From Variovorax sp. DXTD-1 (GTDB lineage: Bacteria; Pseudomonadota; Gammaproteobacteria; Burkholderiales; Burkholderiaceae_C): a stretch of 64,000 nt of DNA. Position numbers and translations under genes: made by a program. Positions 51,138-59,009 of the stretch are shown piece after piece. Position 1 is the stretch's first letter. Every line of letters begins with the position of its first letter. The notes under the pieces were generated by a model that searched no databases, was not told the DNA's origin, and saw only the letters and a program-made list of their open reading frames with translations. The DNA is taken from NCBI RefSeq assembly GCF_003984625.1, contig NZ_RWKH01000029.1:1-64000 (forward strand). The letters run 5' to 3'.

Positions 51138-52295
51138 TTACTGTCTGGATAGCCAGGTTTTCAGGCGCTCCACGCCCTGCACAAGGCGCTGGGGGTCCCT
51201 GGAAGCGAAGCACCAGCGCAGCCATCCCTGGGCTTCCGGGGCAAAGGCGTTGCCGGGGGCCAGGCCCAGGCCGGCCTCGACGACCAGGCGCTTGGCAAGT
51301 TCGAGCGAGTCGCCGAAGCCGTCGAGCCGGAAAAAGGCGTACATGCCGCCCTTGGCCGGGGCCACCTGCACACCGGGCAAGGCTTCCAGCAGCGGCACCA
51401 GGGTGTCCCGGCACTGTTTCAGGTGGGCGACCACGCGAGGAGTGATCTCGGCGGTGTGTTCGATGGCGGCGACGGCGGCGCGCTGGGTGAAGACGCTGGC
51501 GCACGAGGTGTTGAACTCGATCAGCTTGCCGATGCCCTCGACCAGCGCCGGCGGCAGCACCAGCCAGCCGAGGCGCCAACCGGTCATCAGGAAGCTCTTC
51601 GAGAAGCTGTGGGTCACCACCAGCCGGTCGTCGGGCCTCGAAATATCCAGGAAGCTCGGCGCGCAGCCATTGGGCGAGGGTTCGAAATACAGCCGCTCGT
51701 ACACCTCGTCGGCCAGGATCCAGGTGCCGGTTTCGCGGCAGTGATCGAGCACGGCCTGCTGCTCTTCGCGCGTCATGGTCCAGCCGGTCGGGTTGTTGGG
51801 CGCGTTGACAATCAGCAGCTTGGTCTTCGGCGTGACCGCCTTGCGCAGCGCGGCCAGATCGAGCGTCCACTGCCCATTCGCGGGCACCAGCGACACCGTG
51901 CGCACCTTGGCTCCCAGGATTGCCGGCTGCGCCGTGAGGTTGGGCCACACGGGGGTGACCGCGACGACCTCGTCGCCCGCATCGACCAGCGCCTGCACCG
52001 CGAGCATCAGCGCGCTGACTCCGCCGGAGGTCACAGCGATGCGCGAAGCATCGACCTTGGGATGCAGCTTGCTGGTGTAGCCGGCGATCGCCTCGCGCAG
52101 CTCCGGCAGGCCGAGGTTGTGCGCGTAGAAGGTTTCGCCGCGCTGCAGGGAATCGATGGCCGCCTGGCGGATCACCTCGGGCGTGACCTCGTCGCTTTCG
52201 CCGAACCAGAAGGCGAGCACGTCGTCGCGGCCGAGCCCGGCATTGGCAACCTCGCGGATCTTGGAGGCTTCGAGGTTGTGGATGGCTTCACGCAT
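51138..52295 (-). CDS. Class I/II pyridoxal-phosphate aminotransferase
   Basis: This 385-residue fold-type I enzyme has the cofactor lysine in VTHSFSKSFLMTGWRLGW, the NAPNNPTGWTM motif, the DEVYE pair for the PLP pyridine, and the substrate Arg in LRWCFAS near the C-terminus. Members act on aspartate, aromatic or branched amino acids; the substrate is not evident. It begins 11 bp after the stop of the binding-protein gene, so the two may be linked. Confidence 0.9.
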   Translation of the reverse strand: MREAIHNLEASKIREVANAGLGRDDVLAFWFGESDEVTPEVIRQAAIDSLQRGETFYAHNLGLPELREAIAGYTSKLHPKVDASRIAVTSGGVSALMLAVQALVDAGDEVVAVTPVWPNLTAQPAILGAKVRTVSLVPANGQWTLDLAALRKAVTPKTKLLIVNAPNNPTGWTMTREEQQAVLDHCRETGTWILADEVYERLYFEPSPNGCAPSFLDISRPDDRLVVTHSFSKSFLMTGWRLGWLVLPPALVEGIGKLIEFNTSCASVFTQRAAVAAIEHTAEITPRVVAHLKQCRDTLVPLLEALPGVQVAPAKGGMYAFFRLDGFGDSLELAKRLVVEAGLGLAPGNAFAPEAQGWLRWCFASRDPQRLVQGVERLKTWLSRQ

Positions 52296-52306
52296 GTCTT
52301 GGCTTT

Positions 52307-53596
52307 CTAGATTCTTTTCATTTTGCAGGTGGTCGGCAGTTCGGCACGTTCGGGTGCAATGGTCTTGATCACGCGAAAGCCGTAGCCCGAACCTTCGACA
52401 TCGAACTGCACGCCCGGCTTGCCCTGTTTGTCCATCACGCCGACCACGAGCTGCTGCTGGAACTGATGGTCCGCCGCGCGCATGCGGCCGCGCTGCCCGT
52501 ACAGGCTCACGTCGGCCTGCTCGAGCGCACGCGCCACGGCCACCGCATCGACACTGCCCGCGCGCTCGATCGATTGCGCCAGCGACTCCACGAGCAACTG
52601 CATGCGCATGTGCACGTAGTCGTCGGCCGGCTTCGGAAAGCGCGCGCGGAACGCGCGATAGAACGCCTCGGACTGCGCGGTCTGCACGTTGGGCAGCCAG
52701 TCGGCCACCGCGATCACGCGGCCGATGCCTGCATCGCCGATGGCGGCCGGCGCACCGAGCGCGTTGCCGTAGAAGGTATAGAAGGTGCCGTTGAAGCCAC
52801 CCTCGCGCGCCGCCTTCACGAGCAGCGTGAGGTCGTTGCCCCAGTTGCCGGTGAACACCGCCTGCGCGCCGCTTGCAATGATCTTGCCGGCATACGGCGC
52901 GAAGTCCTTCACCCTGCCCATCGGGTGCAGTTCGTCCCCGACGATTTCCACATCGGGCCGCTGCACGCCGAGCTGGCGTTTCGTCTCGCGCAGCACCGCC
53001 TGGCCAAAGCTGTAGTCCTGGCCGATGAGGTACGCGCGCTTGAGCGTTGCATCGTCCTTCACCACGTCCATCAGCGCGGCCACGCGCATGTCGGCATGGG
53101 CATCGAAGCGAAAGTGCCAGAAGCTGCAGCGCTCGTTGGTGAGCACCGGATCGACCGCCGCGTAGTTGAGAAAGATCACGCGCCGCGAGGGATCGCGCTC
53201 GTTGTTCTTTTCGATGGCATCGACCAGCGCCGCGGCGGTGGCTGACGAATTGCCCTGCAGCACGATGCGCGCGCCGTCGTCCATGGCCGCGCGCAGCGCC
53301 GACAGCGCTTCTTCGTTCTGCCCCTTGCTGTCGTAGCGGTCGAGCTGCAGCGGCCGCGCGCCACCGGGCACACCCGGCAGCTTGATGCCGCCGCGCGCAT
53401 TCACGCGCTCCACCGCCCACAGCAGATTGCGAAACACCGCTTCTCCGGTGTTGGCGAAGGGACCGCTCATGCTTTCGATCAACGCCAGGCGAATGGGCGC
53501 CGGTGGCGTTTGCGCCGCTGCGGCGAAGGGGGCCGCGCATAGCGCCAGCGCCGCAAATTTCAAGGCCTTGCGACGCCAAATAAAGGGGGGATTCAT
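52307..53596 (-). CDS. Periplasmic ABC-type substrate-binding protein (type I), orphan
   Basis: This 429-residue protein has a signal peptide (KFAALALCAAPFAAAAQ) and starts its mature part PIRLALIESMSGPFANTGEA, as in Leu/Ile/Val-binding proteins. RAYLIGQDYSFGQAVLRETKRQ is the family's second-lobe motif. No permease or ATPase genes are next to it. The ATG at 53596 (MNPPFIWRRK) is preferred to an in-frame start 48 bp upstream. It could use the shared liv permease at 17 kb or act with an unlinked one. Confidence 0.88.
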   Translation of the reverse strand: MNPPFIWRRKALKFAALALCAAPFAAAAQTPPAPIRLALIESMSGPFANTGEAVFRNLLWAVERVNARGGIKLPGVPGGARPLQLDRYDSKGQNEEALSALRAAMDDGARIVLQGNSSATAAALVDAIEKNNERDPSRRVIFLNYAAVDPVLTNERCSFWHFRFDAHADMRVAALMDVVKDDATLKRAYLIGQDYSFGQAVLRETKRQLGVQRPDVEIVGDELHPMGRVKDFAPYAGKIIASGAQAVFTGNWGNDLTLLVKAAREGGFNGTFYTFYGNALGAPAAIGDAGIGRVIAVADWLPNVQTAQSEAFYRAFRARFPKPADDYVHMRMQLLVESLAQSIERAGSVDAVAVARALEQADVSLYGQRGRMRAADHQFQQQLVVGVMDKQGKPGVQFDVEGSGYGFRVIKTIAPERAELPTTCKMKRI

Positions 53597-53717
53597 TGTC
53601 TTGAAACGGTTGCGGCCGCGCCTAGATGTGGTGGCAAGCGGCACTCAGCATTGAATGGCCGCGCAGTGTAAGGGACACACATTCTTGTCCCCATTGTGTT
53701 CATTCAGGAGTTCTTTC

Positions 53718-54089
53718 ATGTTTTTCGCACCCGCCCTTCATACCGCCCGCTTTGCTCCGCGTTCGTATGACCGCGCCTTCCAGCGTTTCGTCAACGAAGC
53801 CTTTGCCGGCGTACGCAAGTCGCCGCTCGTTGAACAGGACGACAAGAGCTGGACGCTTTCCATCGATGTGCCCGGCCTTTCGCGCGAAGACCTCACCATC
53901 GGCATCGAGGGCACCGTGGTCCGCATCGACAGCAAGGCCGAAGCCAAGCGCCAGTTCAAGGCCGCGTACGAGCTGCCGCAAGACATCGACGTGAGCGCGA
54001 GCGAAGCCAAGCTCGAGAACGGCGTGCTCACGCTGAAGCTGGGCAAGCAAGTGCCGGTGAGCCGCATATCGGAGCTGCAGATCCACTGA
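53718..54089 (+). CDS. Small heat-shock protein, Hsp20/alpha-crystallin family
   Basis: This 123-residue chaperone has an N-terminal region with Phe/Arg clusters, then an alpha-crystallin domain (DDKSWTLSIDVPGLSREDLTIGIEG) and the AxxxNGVLTL motif as ENGVLTLKL. The ATG at 53718 has a CAGGAG site 13 bp upstream. It holds unfolding proteins under stress. It stands alone and is divergent from the binding-protein gene. Confidence 0.93.
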   Translation: MFFAPALHTARFAPRSYDRAFQRFVNEAFAGVRKSPLVEQDDKSWTLSIDVPGLSREDLTIGIEGTVVRIDSKAEAKRQFKAAYELPQDIDVSASEAKLENGVLTLKLGKQVPVSRISELQIH

Positions 54090-54168
54090 TCTTGCAATGC
54101 CCACGAGAGGAAAGTGTCGTTAACTATTGTTTTTGACTTTGAAGACGCTCCCTAATCACAATAGGGCA

Positions 54169-54200
54169 GTGAATAACGTCACATCATGTGACGTATTCAC
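54169..54200. promoter_or_regulatory. Long interrupted palindrome, possible operator
   Basis: GTGAATAACGTCACAT (54169-54184) and ATGTGACGTATTCAC (54186-54200) form an inverted repeat around one base, with a single extra A. A TGTGA-N5-TCACA pattern is nested in the right half, one base short of the CRP spacing. It lies 86 bp upstream of the alpha/beta hydrolase start, in an AT-rich patch. Confidence 0.5.
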
Positions 54201-54286
54201 ATTTATCTTCTTTTCTTCTTCGTGGGCGTCTCGCAAACGCACCGAATCGCTGACGGTGCGGATTCGGGTGCCCCATAAGGCACGCC

Positions 54287-55045
54287 ATGATCACGCACCT
54301 CAAGTCAGCCAATGACAATGAACGGTCCGACACGCTCCTGGTATTCCTGCCCGGCGCCTATCTCAAACCCGACGAATTCGAACGCGAAGGCTTCATCAGC
54401 GCCGTGCGAGAGCGCCATCTGGCCGCCGACTCGCTGCTGGTGGACGCCGACGTTTCCTATTACTACGACCAGACGCTCAGCGACCGCCTGCATGCGGACG
54501 TCATCGAGCCGCAGCGCGCCAAGGGCTACAAGTCGATCTGGCTGGTGGGCATTTCCATCGGCGGCTTCGGCGCGCTGATCCACGAGTTGTCCAGGCCGGG
54601 CTCGGTCGACGGCATCGTCGCGTTGGCACCCTACCTGGGGCGGCGCGTTCTGGGCGCCGAAATCCACAAGGCCGGCGGCCTGCGCACCTGGCAGGCGCCC
54701 ACCGGCCCGCAGCCCGACGAGGAAGTCGACCGCAAGCTGTGGCCCTGGTTCCAGCAATACCTGGAACCCCAAAGATCCAAGAACCTGCCGCAGCTCTACC
54801 TGGGGTTCGGCCTGAGCGACCGTTTTGCGAGCAATCACAAGCTGCTGGCGGATGCACTGCCCGAAGGCCGCGTGTTCACCACCGAAGGTGGCCACGACTG
54901 GCCGCAGTGGCGGCAGCTGTGGCGCAACATGCTCGACGTGCTGCCGGTGCCGTCGCTCGGCCGCGCCCAGCGCCCTGCTGCTACGCGGACACCTGCCCCG
55001 GCGCCTCGGATGCCATCAGCGAAGCCATGGGCCATCGCGGCTTGA
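54287..55045 (+). CDS. Alpha/beta hydrolase fold protein
   Basis: This 252-residue protein has the nucleophile elbow GISIGG (Ser after WLVGI), an oxyanion stretch FLPGAYLKPDEFE, an acid in LGFGLSDRFA and a final catalytic His in TTEGGHDWPQW. It is cytoplasmic and probably an esterase, substrate unknown. The last ~20 residues (RTPAPAPRMPSAKPW) are low complexity and overlap the tsaD 3' end by 65 bp, so the stop may have drifted into its neighbour. Confidence 0.85.
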   Translation: MITHLKSANDNERSDTLLVFLPGAYLKPDEFEREGFISAVRERHLAADSLLVDADVSYYYDQTLSDRLHADVIEPQRAKGYKSIWLVGISIGGFGALIHELSRPGSVDGIVALAPYLGRRVLGAEIHKAGGLRTWQAPTGPQPDEEVDRKLWPWFQQYLEPQRSKNLPQLYLGFGLSDRFASNHKLLADALPEGRVFTTEGGHDWPQWRQLWRNMLDVLPVPSLGRAQRPAATRTPAPAPRMPSAKPWAIAA

Positions 55046-56042
55046 CGTCGAAGGCATAGCGCGCGCTGGCCTGCGCCAGACCCGACTGCAGCCGCATGGC
55101 GGCTGCCATCGCAATCATTGCGCCGTTGTCGGTGCACAGGTGCAGCTCGGGGTAGTGCACGCGTACACCGCGCCTGGCGCATGCAGCATTCAGCTGCTCA
55201 CGCAGACTTCGATTTGCGCCCACGCCGCCCGCGACGACCAACCGCTTCAGGCCGGTCTGCCCCAGCGCGGCCAGCGACTTCTTCAGCAGCACCTCGACAA
55301 TGGCCGCTTGCGTGGAAGCGGCCAGGTCGGCCTTGCTCGCCTCCAGCCCGGCGCCGAGCTTCTTGGCTTGCGTCAGCACCGCGGTCTTCAGCCCGGCGAA
55401 TGAAAAGTCCAGGTCGCCGCTGTGCAGGAGCGGCCGCGGCAGCTTGAACGCCTCGGCATTGCCCTCTTCGGCCAGCTTGGCCAGCCACGGACCGCCCGGA
55501 TACGGCAGGCCCATGAGCTTGGCGCTCTTGTCGAAAGCCTCGCCCGCGGCATCGTCGATGGTTTCGCCCAGCAGCTCATAGCGCCCCACGCCGTCGACCC
55601 GCATCAGTTGCGTGTGCCCGCCCGACACCAGCAGCGCCACAAACGGAAACTCCGGCGGATCCGCACTCAGGAAGGGCGACAGCAGGTGCCCCTCGAGGTG
55701 ATGCACCCCGAGCACCGGCTTGCCGAGCGCCGCTCCCAGGGCGCAAGCCACGCCCGCGCCCACCAGCAAGGCCCCGGCAAGGCCCGGGCCGCGCGTGTAG
55801 GCGACCACATCGATGTCGGCCAGCGAGCGCCCGGCTTCTGCCATGACGGTTTCGGTCAGCGGCAGCACGCGGCGGATGTGGTCGCGGCTGGCGAGTTCGG
55901 GTACCACGCCGCCGTAGGCCTGGTGCATGGCGATCTGGCTGTGCAGCGCATGCGAGCGCAACAGCGGCAGCGCGTCGCCGTGCGATTCGACCAGCGCCAC
56001 GCCGGTTTCGTCGCAGGAGGATTCGATTCCCAGAAGAAGCAT
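54981..56042 (-). CDS. tsaD: tRNA N6-adenosine threonylcarbamoyltransferase TsaD
   Basis: This 353-residue ASKHA-fold enzyme makes the t6A base at position 37 of ANN-decoding tRNAs. The metal ligands are visible in GVHHLEGHLLSP, and VALLVSGGHTQL and VVAGGVGANRSLRE are nucleotide-binding motifs. The start MLLLGIESSCDETG at 56042 is the family's; an upstream in-frame ATG adds 13 residues. The 3' end overlaps the alpha/beta hydrolase gene on the opposite strand by 65 bp. Confidence 0.95.
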   Translation of the reverse strand: MLLLGIESSCDETGVALVESHGDALPLLRSHALHSQIAMHQAYGGVVPELASRDHIRRVLPLTETVMAEAGRSLADIDVVAYTRGPGLAGALLVGAGVACALGAALGKPVLGVHHLEGHLLSPFLSADPPEFPFVALLVSGGHTQLMRVDGVGRYELLGETIDDAAGEAFDKSAKLMGLPYPGGPWLAKLAEEGNAEAFKLPRPLLHSGDLDFSFAGLKTAVLTQAKKLGAGLEASKADLAASTQAAIVEVLLKKSLAALGQTGLKRLVVAGGVGANRSLREQLNAACARRGVRVHYPELHLCTDNGAMIAMAAAMRLQSGLAQASARYAFDVKPRWPMASLMASEAPGQVSA

Positions 56043-56075
56043 CGAGAGGAGTGTAGGCGGCGCCGAATGTCCGTG

Positions 56076-56091
56076 CGGCACGGATGTTGCA
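56076..56091 (+). promoter_or_regulatory. Sigma-54 promoter of nasR
   Basis: CGGCACGGATGTTGCA has GG at -24 and GC at -12 with the required 10-bp gap (56077-56078 and 56089-56090). The predicted start near 56102 is 18 bp before the nasR ATG. The first base differs from the TGGCAC consensus. Confidence 0.55.
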
Positions 56092-56119
56092 GCAGGCCTT
56101 TTGCCTCCCCTTCCCCACC

Positions 56120-57400
56120 ATGAAATCCGGACTGAGTTTTCTGATCGCCGCCAGAAAGTGCGAAATCGACGAGCTGGACCAGCTCGCGCGCACCAGCGAC
56201 CTGGTCGGGCTGATCGCGCGGCTCGTTCATGCGCTGCAGCGGGAGCGCGGCATGTCCAACGTGTTTCTCGCCTCCCGCGGGGTCCGCTTCGCCGACCAGC
56301 GCGATCCGCAGATCGCCGAATGCCTGGCGCTCGAAGAGGAGGTGCGCGCCGGCTTCGACCAGCTCGAAACCGAAGGCCGCCCGGGCGCCACCGCGGGCAA
56401 CAGCGCCCGGCTCTTCAGCCGCATTGCCTGGGTGCTTCCCGGTCTCGACGGCCTGCCCGCGCTGCGCCGCCGCGTCGGCGCGCTCGAACTGACGCCCGCG
56501 CAGGCCACCGCCGCCTTCGCGAAGCTCGTCGCCGGCTTGCTGGCGGTGGTGTTCGAAGCGGCCGACGGCGCGACCGACCCGGAAATCTCGCGCCTCCTCA
56601 TCGCGATGTTCAATTTCATGCAGGGCAAGGAATTCGCCGGGCAGGAACGTGCTTTCGGCGCCTCGTCGCTGGCGCTGGGGCGCAGCGACGAGGCGCAGCG
56701 CCAGCAATGGCTGCATCTCATCGAACTGCAGGAGCGCTGCTTCCAGGTGTTTATCGATTTCTCGAGCAGCGGCGTGCTCGCGCTTTGGCATCAGGGCCAG
56801 TCCGACGCCGTCATGGCCGAGATCGAACGCCTGCGCCGCATGAGCGTGACCTCGGCCCAGGCAGCCTCGGCGGCCGCGCCCGATCCCCGGCTGAGCCAGG
56901 ACTGGTTCGACTGCTGCACCCGCCGCATCGACGCCATGAAGACCGTCGAACACCGGCTGGCCGAAGACCTGCGCGAACTCTGCGCCCGCAAGATCGCGCA
57001 GGCGCGCGGCGAACTGCAGAAATACCAGCAAGTGCTCGGCACGCTCGCGCCGCAAGCCGAGGGCGCCCTCTTCTTCGACGACACAGGCGCGGAGGCCACG
57101 GCGCCGGCCCAGTACGGCCGGCACCTCGAGCGTTCGGTGCTCGACATGGTGCAAGAGCAGTCGCACCGGCTGCAGGCCATGAGCGAAGAGCTCGAAACCG
57201 TTCGCGCTTCGCTCCACGAGCGCAAGCTGGTCGAACGCGCCAAGGGCCTGCTGATGGCGCATCGCCGAATGAGCGAGAACGAAGCACACAAGATGCTGCT
57301 GCAGACCGCCATGAACCAGAAGCGCCGGCTCGTCGACGTGGCCGAGTCGATGCTCGCCATGGCCGACTACCTGCCCATCGAGGCGACATCCCGGCGCTGA
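56120..57400 (+). CDS. nasR: Nitrate/nitrite-responsive antiterminator NasR (NIT-ANTAR)
   Basis: This 426-residue cytoplasmic regulator has an N-terminal NIT sensor domain (about 15-300), marked by GLIARLVHALQRERGMSNVFLAS. A C-terminal ANTAR RNA-binding domain follows (about 365-420), with HERKLVERAKGLLMAHRRMSENEAHKML. In Klebsiella, NasR binds nitrate or nitrite and stops termination in the leader of the nitrate operon. Here the leader it would act on lies immediately downstream, before nrtA. ATG at 56120 is chosen; an in-frame ATG 36 bp earlier is close to the predicted transcription start. Confidence 0.92.
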   Translation: MKSGLSFLIAARKCEIDELDQLARTSDLVGLIARLVHALQRERGMSNVFLASRGVRFADQRDPQIAECLALEEEVRAGFDQLETEGRPGATAGNSARLFSRIAWVLPGLDGLPALRRRVGALELTPAQATAAFAKLVAGLLAVVFEAADGATDPEISRLLIAMFNFMQGKEFAGQERAFGASSLALGRSDEAQRQQWLHLIELQERCFQVFIDFSSSGVLALWHQGQSDAVMAEIERLRRMSVTSAQAASAAAPDPRLSQDWFDCCTRRIDAMKTVEHRLAEDLRELCARKIAQARGELQKYQQVLGTLAPQAEGALFFDDTGAEATAPAQYGRHLERSVLDMVQEQSHRLQAMSEELETVRASLHERKLVERAKGLLMAHRRMSENEAHKMLLQTAMNQKRRLVDVAESMLAMADYLPIEATSRR

Positions 57401-57431
57401 CGGCAGCTTGCGGGCGTTCGAAATGGTGCGG

Positions 57432-57448
57432 CGCACAACAATCGTGCA
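57432..57448 (+). promoter_or_regulatory. NtrC-like enhancer site upstream of nrtA
   Basis: CGCACAACAATCGTGCA contains GCAC-N7-GTGC, the half-site arrangement of NtrC. It is centred about 126 bp upstream of the predicted sigma-54 start, a usual enhancer distance. Confidence 0.6.
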
Positions 57449-57539
57449 TGACCCCGACTTTTCGCACTGGAGACCTTGCACGCACACGGCCAGTGGCTCT
57501 TTTGCTGCCTATTTGATAGCAAACGGCGGCAAACAAAGC

Positions 57540-57555
57540 TGGCACACAGTTTGCT
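57540..57555 (+). promoter_or_regulatory. Sigma-54 promoter of the nrt operon
   Basis: TGGCACACAGTTTGCT matches TGGCAC-N5-TTGC[A/T], with GG and GC separated by exactly 10 bp. The predicted start is near 57566, two bases before the first leader hairpin. Confidence 0.75.
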
Positions 57556-57567
57556 GAAGTAGTACAT

Positions 57568-57613
57568 GGACCCACGGGTCCCAGGCAGGCAGCACCCAAC
57601 GGCGGGTGTTGCC
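57568..57613 (+). promoter_or_regulatory. ANTAR-target hairpins in the nrt leader
   Basis: Two hairpins follow the predicted start. The first is GGACC/GGTCC (57568-57581) with a small loop. The second has a 10-bp stem, GGCAGCACCC (57588-57597) and GGGTGTTGCC (57604-57613), closing the hexaloop AACGGC. A at loop position 1 and G at position 4 are the bases that ANTAR proteins recognise. The first hairpin's loop does not fit this rule. Confidence 0.65.
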
Positions 57614-57627
57614 CACCGAAATCGGAC

Positions 57628-57692
57628 AAAGGCGTCCCCCATCCCGCAAGGGCTCGTTTTCGAGCAGCCCCTGCGCGGTGCGGGACGCCTTT
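57628..57692 (+). terminator. Intrinsic terminator controlled by the ANTAR leader
   Basis: AAAGGCGTCCC (57628-57638) pairs with GGGACGCCTTT (57682-57692), enclosing a second internal stem (GGCTCG/CGAGC), and is followed by TTGTTTTTTG. It would stop transcription 50 bp before nrtA unless NasR prevents it. The remaining leader (57401-57567) holds the enhancer and promoter listed separately. Confidence 0.85.
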
Positions 57693-57742
57693 TTGTTTTT
57701 TGTCTTCCTTTTGTTTGTTGTTCTTCAACCGGAGCCCGTCAC

Positions 57743-58987
57743 ATGACCGACCTGCTGAAAACCCGCCTCAGCCGCCGCCGCGTACTGCAAGCCGCCGCCA
57801 TTGGCGCTGTGGGAATCGATCCCGCCCTGCGCGCCGCCGTCTGGGCCCAGGGCTCCGACAAGCCGGAAAAGGAGGAAGTGAAGATCGGCTTCATCCCGTT
57901 GACCGACTGCGCCAGCGTGGTGATGGCCTCGGTGCTCGGCATCGACAAGAAATACGGCGTGAAGATCGTGCCCAGCAAGGAAGCCAGCTGGGCCGGCGTG
58001 CGCGACAAGCTCTCCAACGGCGACCTGGACATGGCGCACGTGCTCTACGGCCTGGTCTACGGCATGCACCTGGGCCTGAGCGGCCCGAAGAAGGACATGG
58101 CCGTGCTCATGACCCTCAACAACAACGGCCAGGCCATCACGCTGTCGAAGAAGCTGGCCGACAAGGGCGCGGTGGACGCGGCCTCGCTCGCCAAGCTCAT
58201 CGCGACCGAAAAGCGCGAATACACCTTTGCCCAGACCTTCCCCACGGGCACCCACGCGATGTGGCTCTATTACTGGCTGGCCTCGGCCGGCATCGACCCG
58301 TTCAAGGACGTCAAGAACATCACCGTGCCGCCTCCGCAGATGGTGGCCAACATGCGCGTGGGCAACATGGACGGCTACTGCGTGGGCGAGCCCTGGGGCC
58401 AGCGCGCGATCATGGACGGCATCGGCGTGACAGCCATCACGACGCAGGACATCTGGAAAGACCATCCGGAAAAAGTGCTCGGCACCACGGGCGACTTCGT
58501 CAAGAAGTACCCCAACACCGCGCGCGCCGTGACCGCGGCCATCATCGAAGCCGGCAAGTGGATCGACACGGGCCTACAGAACAAGAACAAGATGGCCGAA
58601 ACCATCGCCGACAAGAGCTACGTGAACACCAGCGTGGACGCCATCAACCAGCGCATCCTGGGCCGCTACATCAACGGCATGGGCAAGAGCTGGGACGACC
58701 CCAACCACATGAAGTTCTACAACGGCGGCGCCGTGAGCTTCCCGTACCTGTCGGACGGCATGTGGTTTCTCACGCAGCACAAGCGCTGGGGCTTGCTGAA
58801 GGAGCATCCGGACTACCTGAAGGTGGCCACCGAGATCAACCGCATCGACATCTACAAGCAGGCCGCCGCCGCCACGCAAACGCCTGTGCCCAAGGACGTG
58901 CTGCGCACCAGCAAGCTGTTCGACGGCTCCGTGTGGGACGGCAAGGACCCGAAGAAATATGCCGACTCTTTCAAGATCCACGTCTGA
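57743..58987 (+). CDS. nrtA: Nitrate-binding protein NrtA (CmpA/NrtA family)
   Basis: This 414-residue protein has a twin-arginine-type signal (SRRRVLQAAAIGAVG). The mature part (KIGFIPLTDCASVVMASVLG) matches the NrtA/CmpA/NasS solute-binding fold, including FPTGTHAMWLYYWLASAGIDP and GNMDGYCVGEPWGQRAI for the anion pocket. It delivers nitrate to NrtB. The ATG at 57743 follows CCGGAGC. Confidence 0.93.
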   Translation: MTDLLKTRLSRRRVLQAAAIGAVGIDPALRAAVWAQGSDKPEKEEVKIGFIPLTDCASVVMASVLGIDKKYGVKIVPSKEASWAGVRDKLSNGDLDMAHVLYGLVYGMHLGLSGPKKDMAVLMTLNNNGQAITLSKKLADKGAVDAASLAKLIATEKREYTFAQTFPTGTHAMWLYYWLASAGIDPFKDVKNITVPPPQMVANMRVGNMDGYCVGEPWGQRAIMDGIGVTAITTQDIWKDHPEKVLGTTGDFVKKYPNTARAVTAAIIEAGKWIDTGLQNKNKMAETIADKSYVNTSVDAINQRILGRYINGMGKSWDDPNHMKFYNGGAVSFPYLSDGMWFLTQHKRWGLLKEHPDYLKVATEINRIDIYKQAAAATQTPVPKDVLRTSKLFDGSVWDGKDPKKYADSFKIHV

Positions 58988-59009
58988 GACGCCTGAGGAG
59001 AAACACACC

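Noticed and set aside
54187..54201. CRP/FNR site TGTGACGTATTCACA
   Set aside because: The spacing is 5 rather than 6 bases, and it is a part of the larger palindrome.
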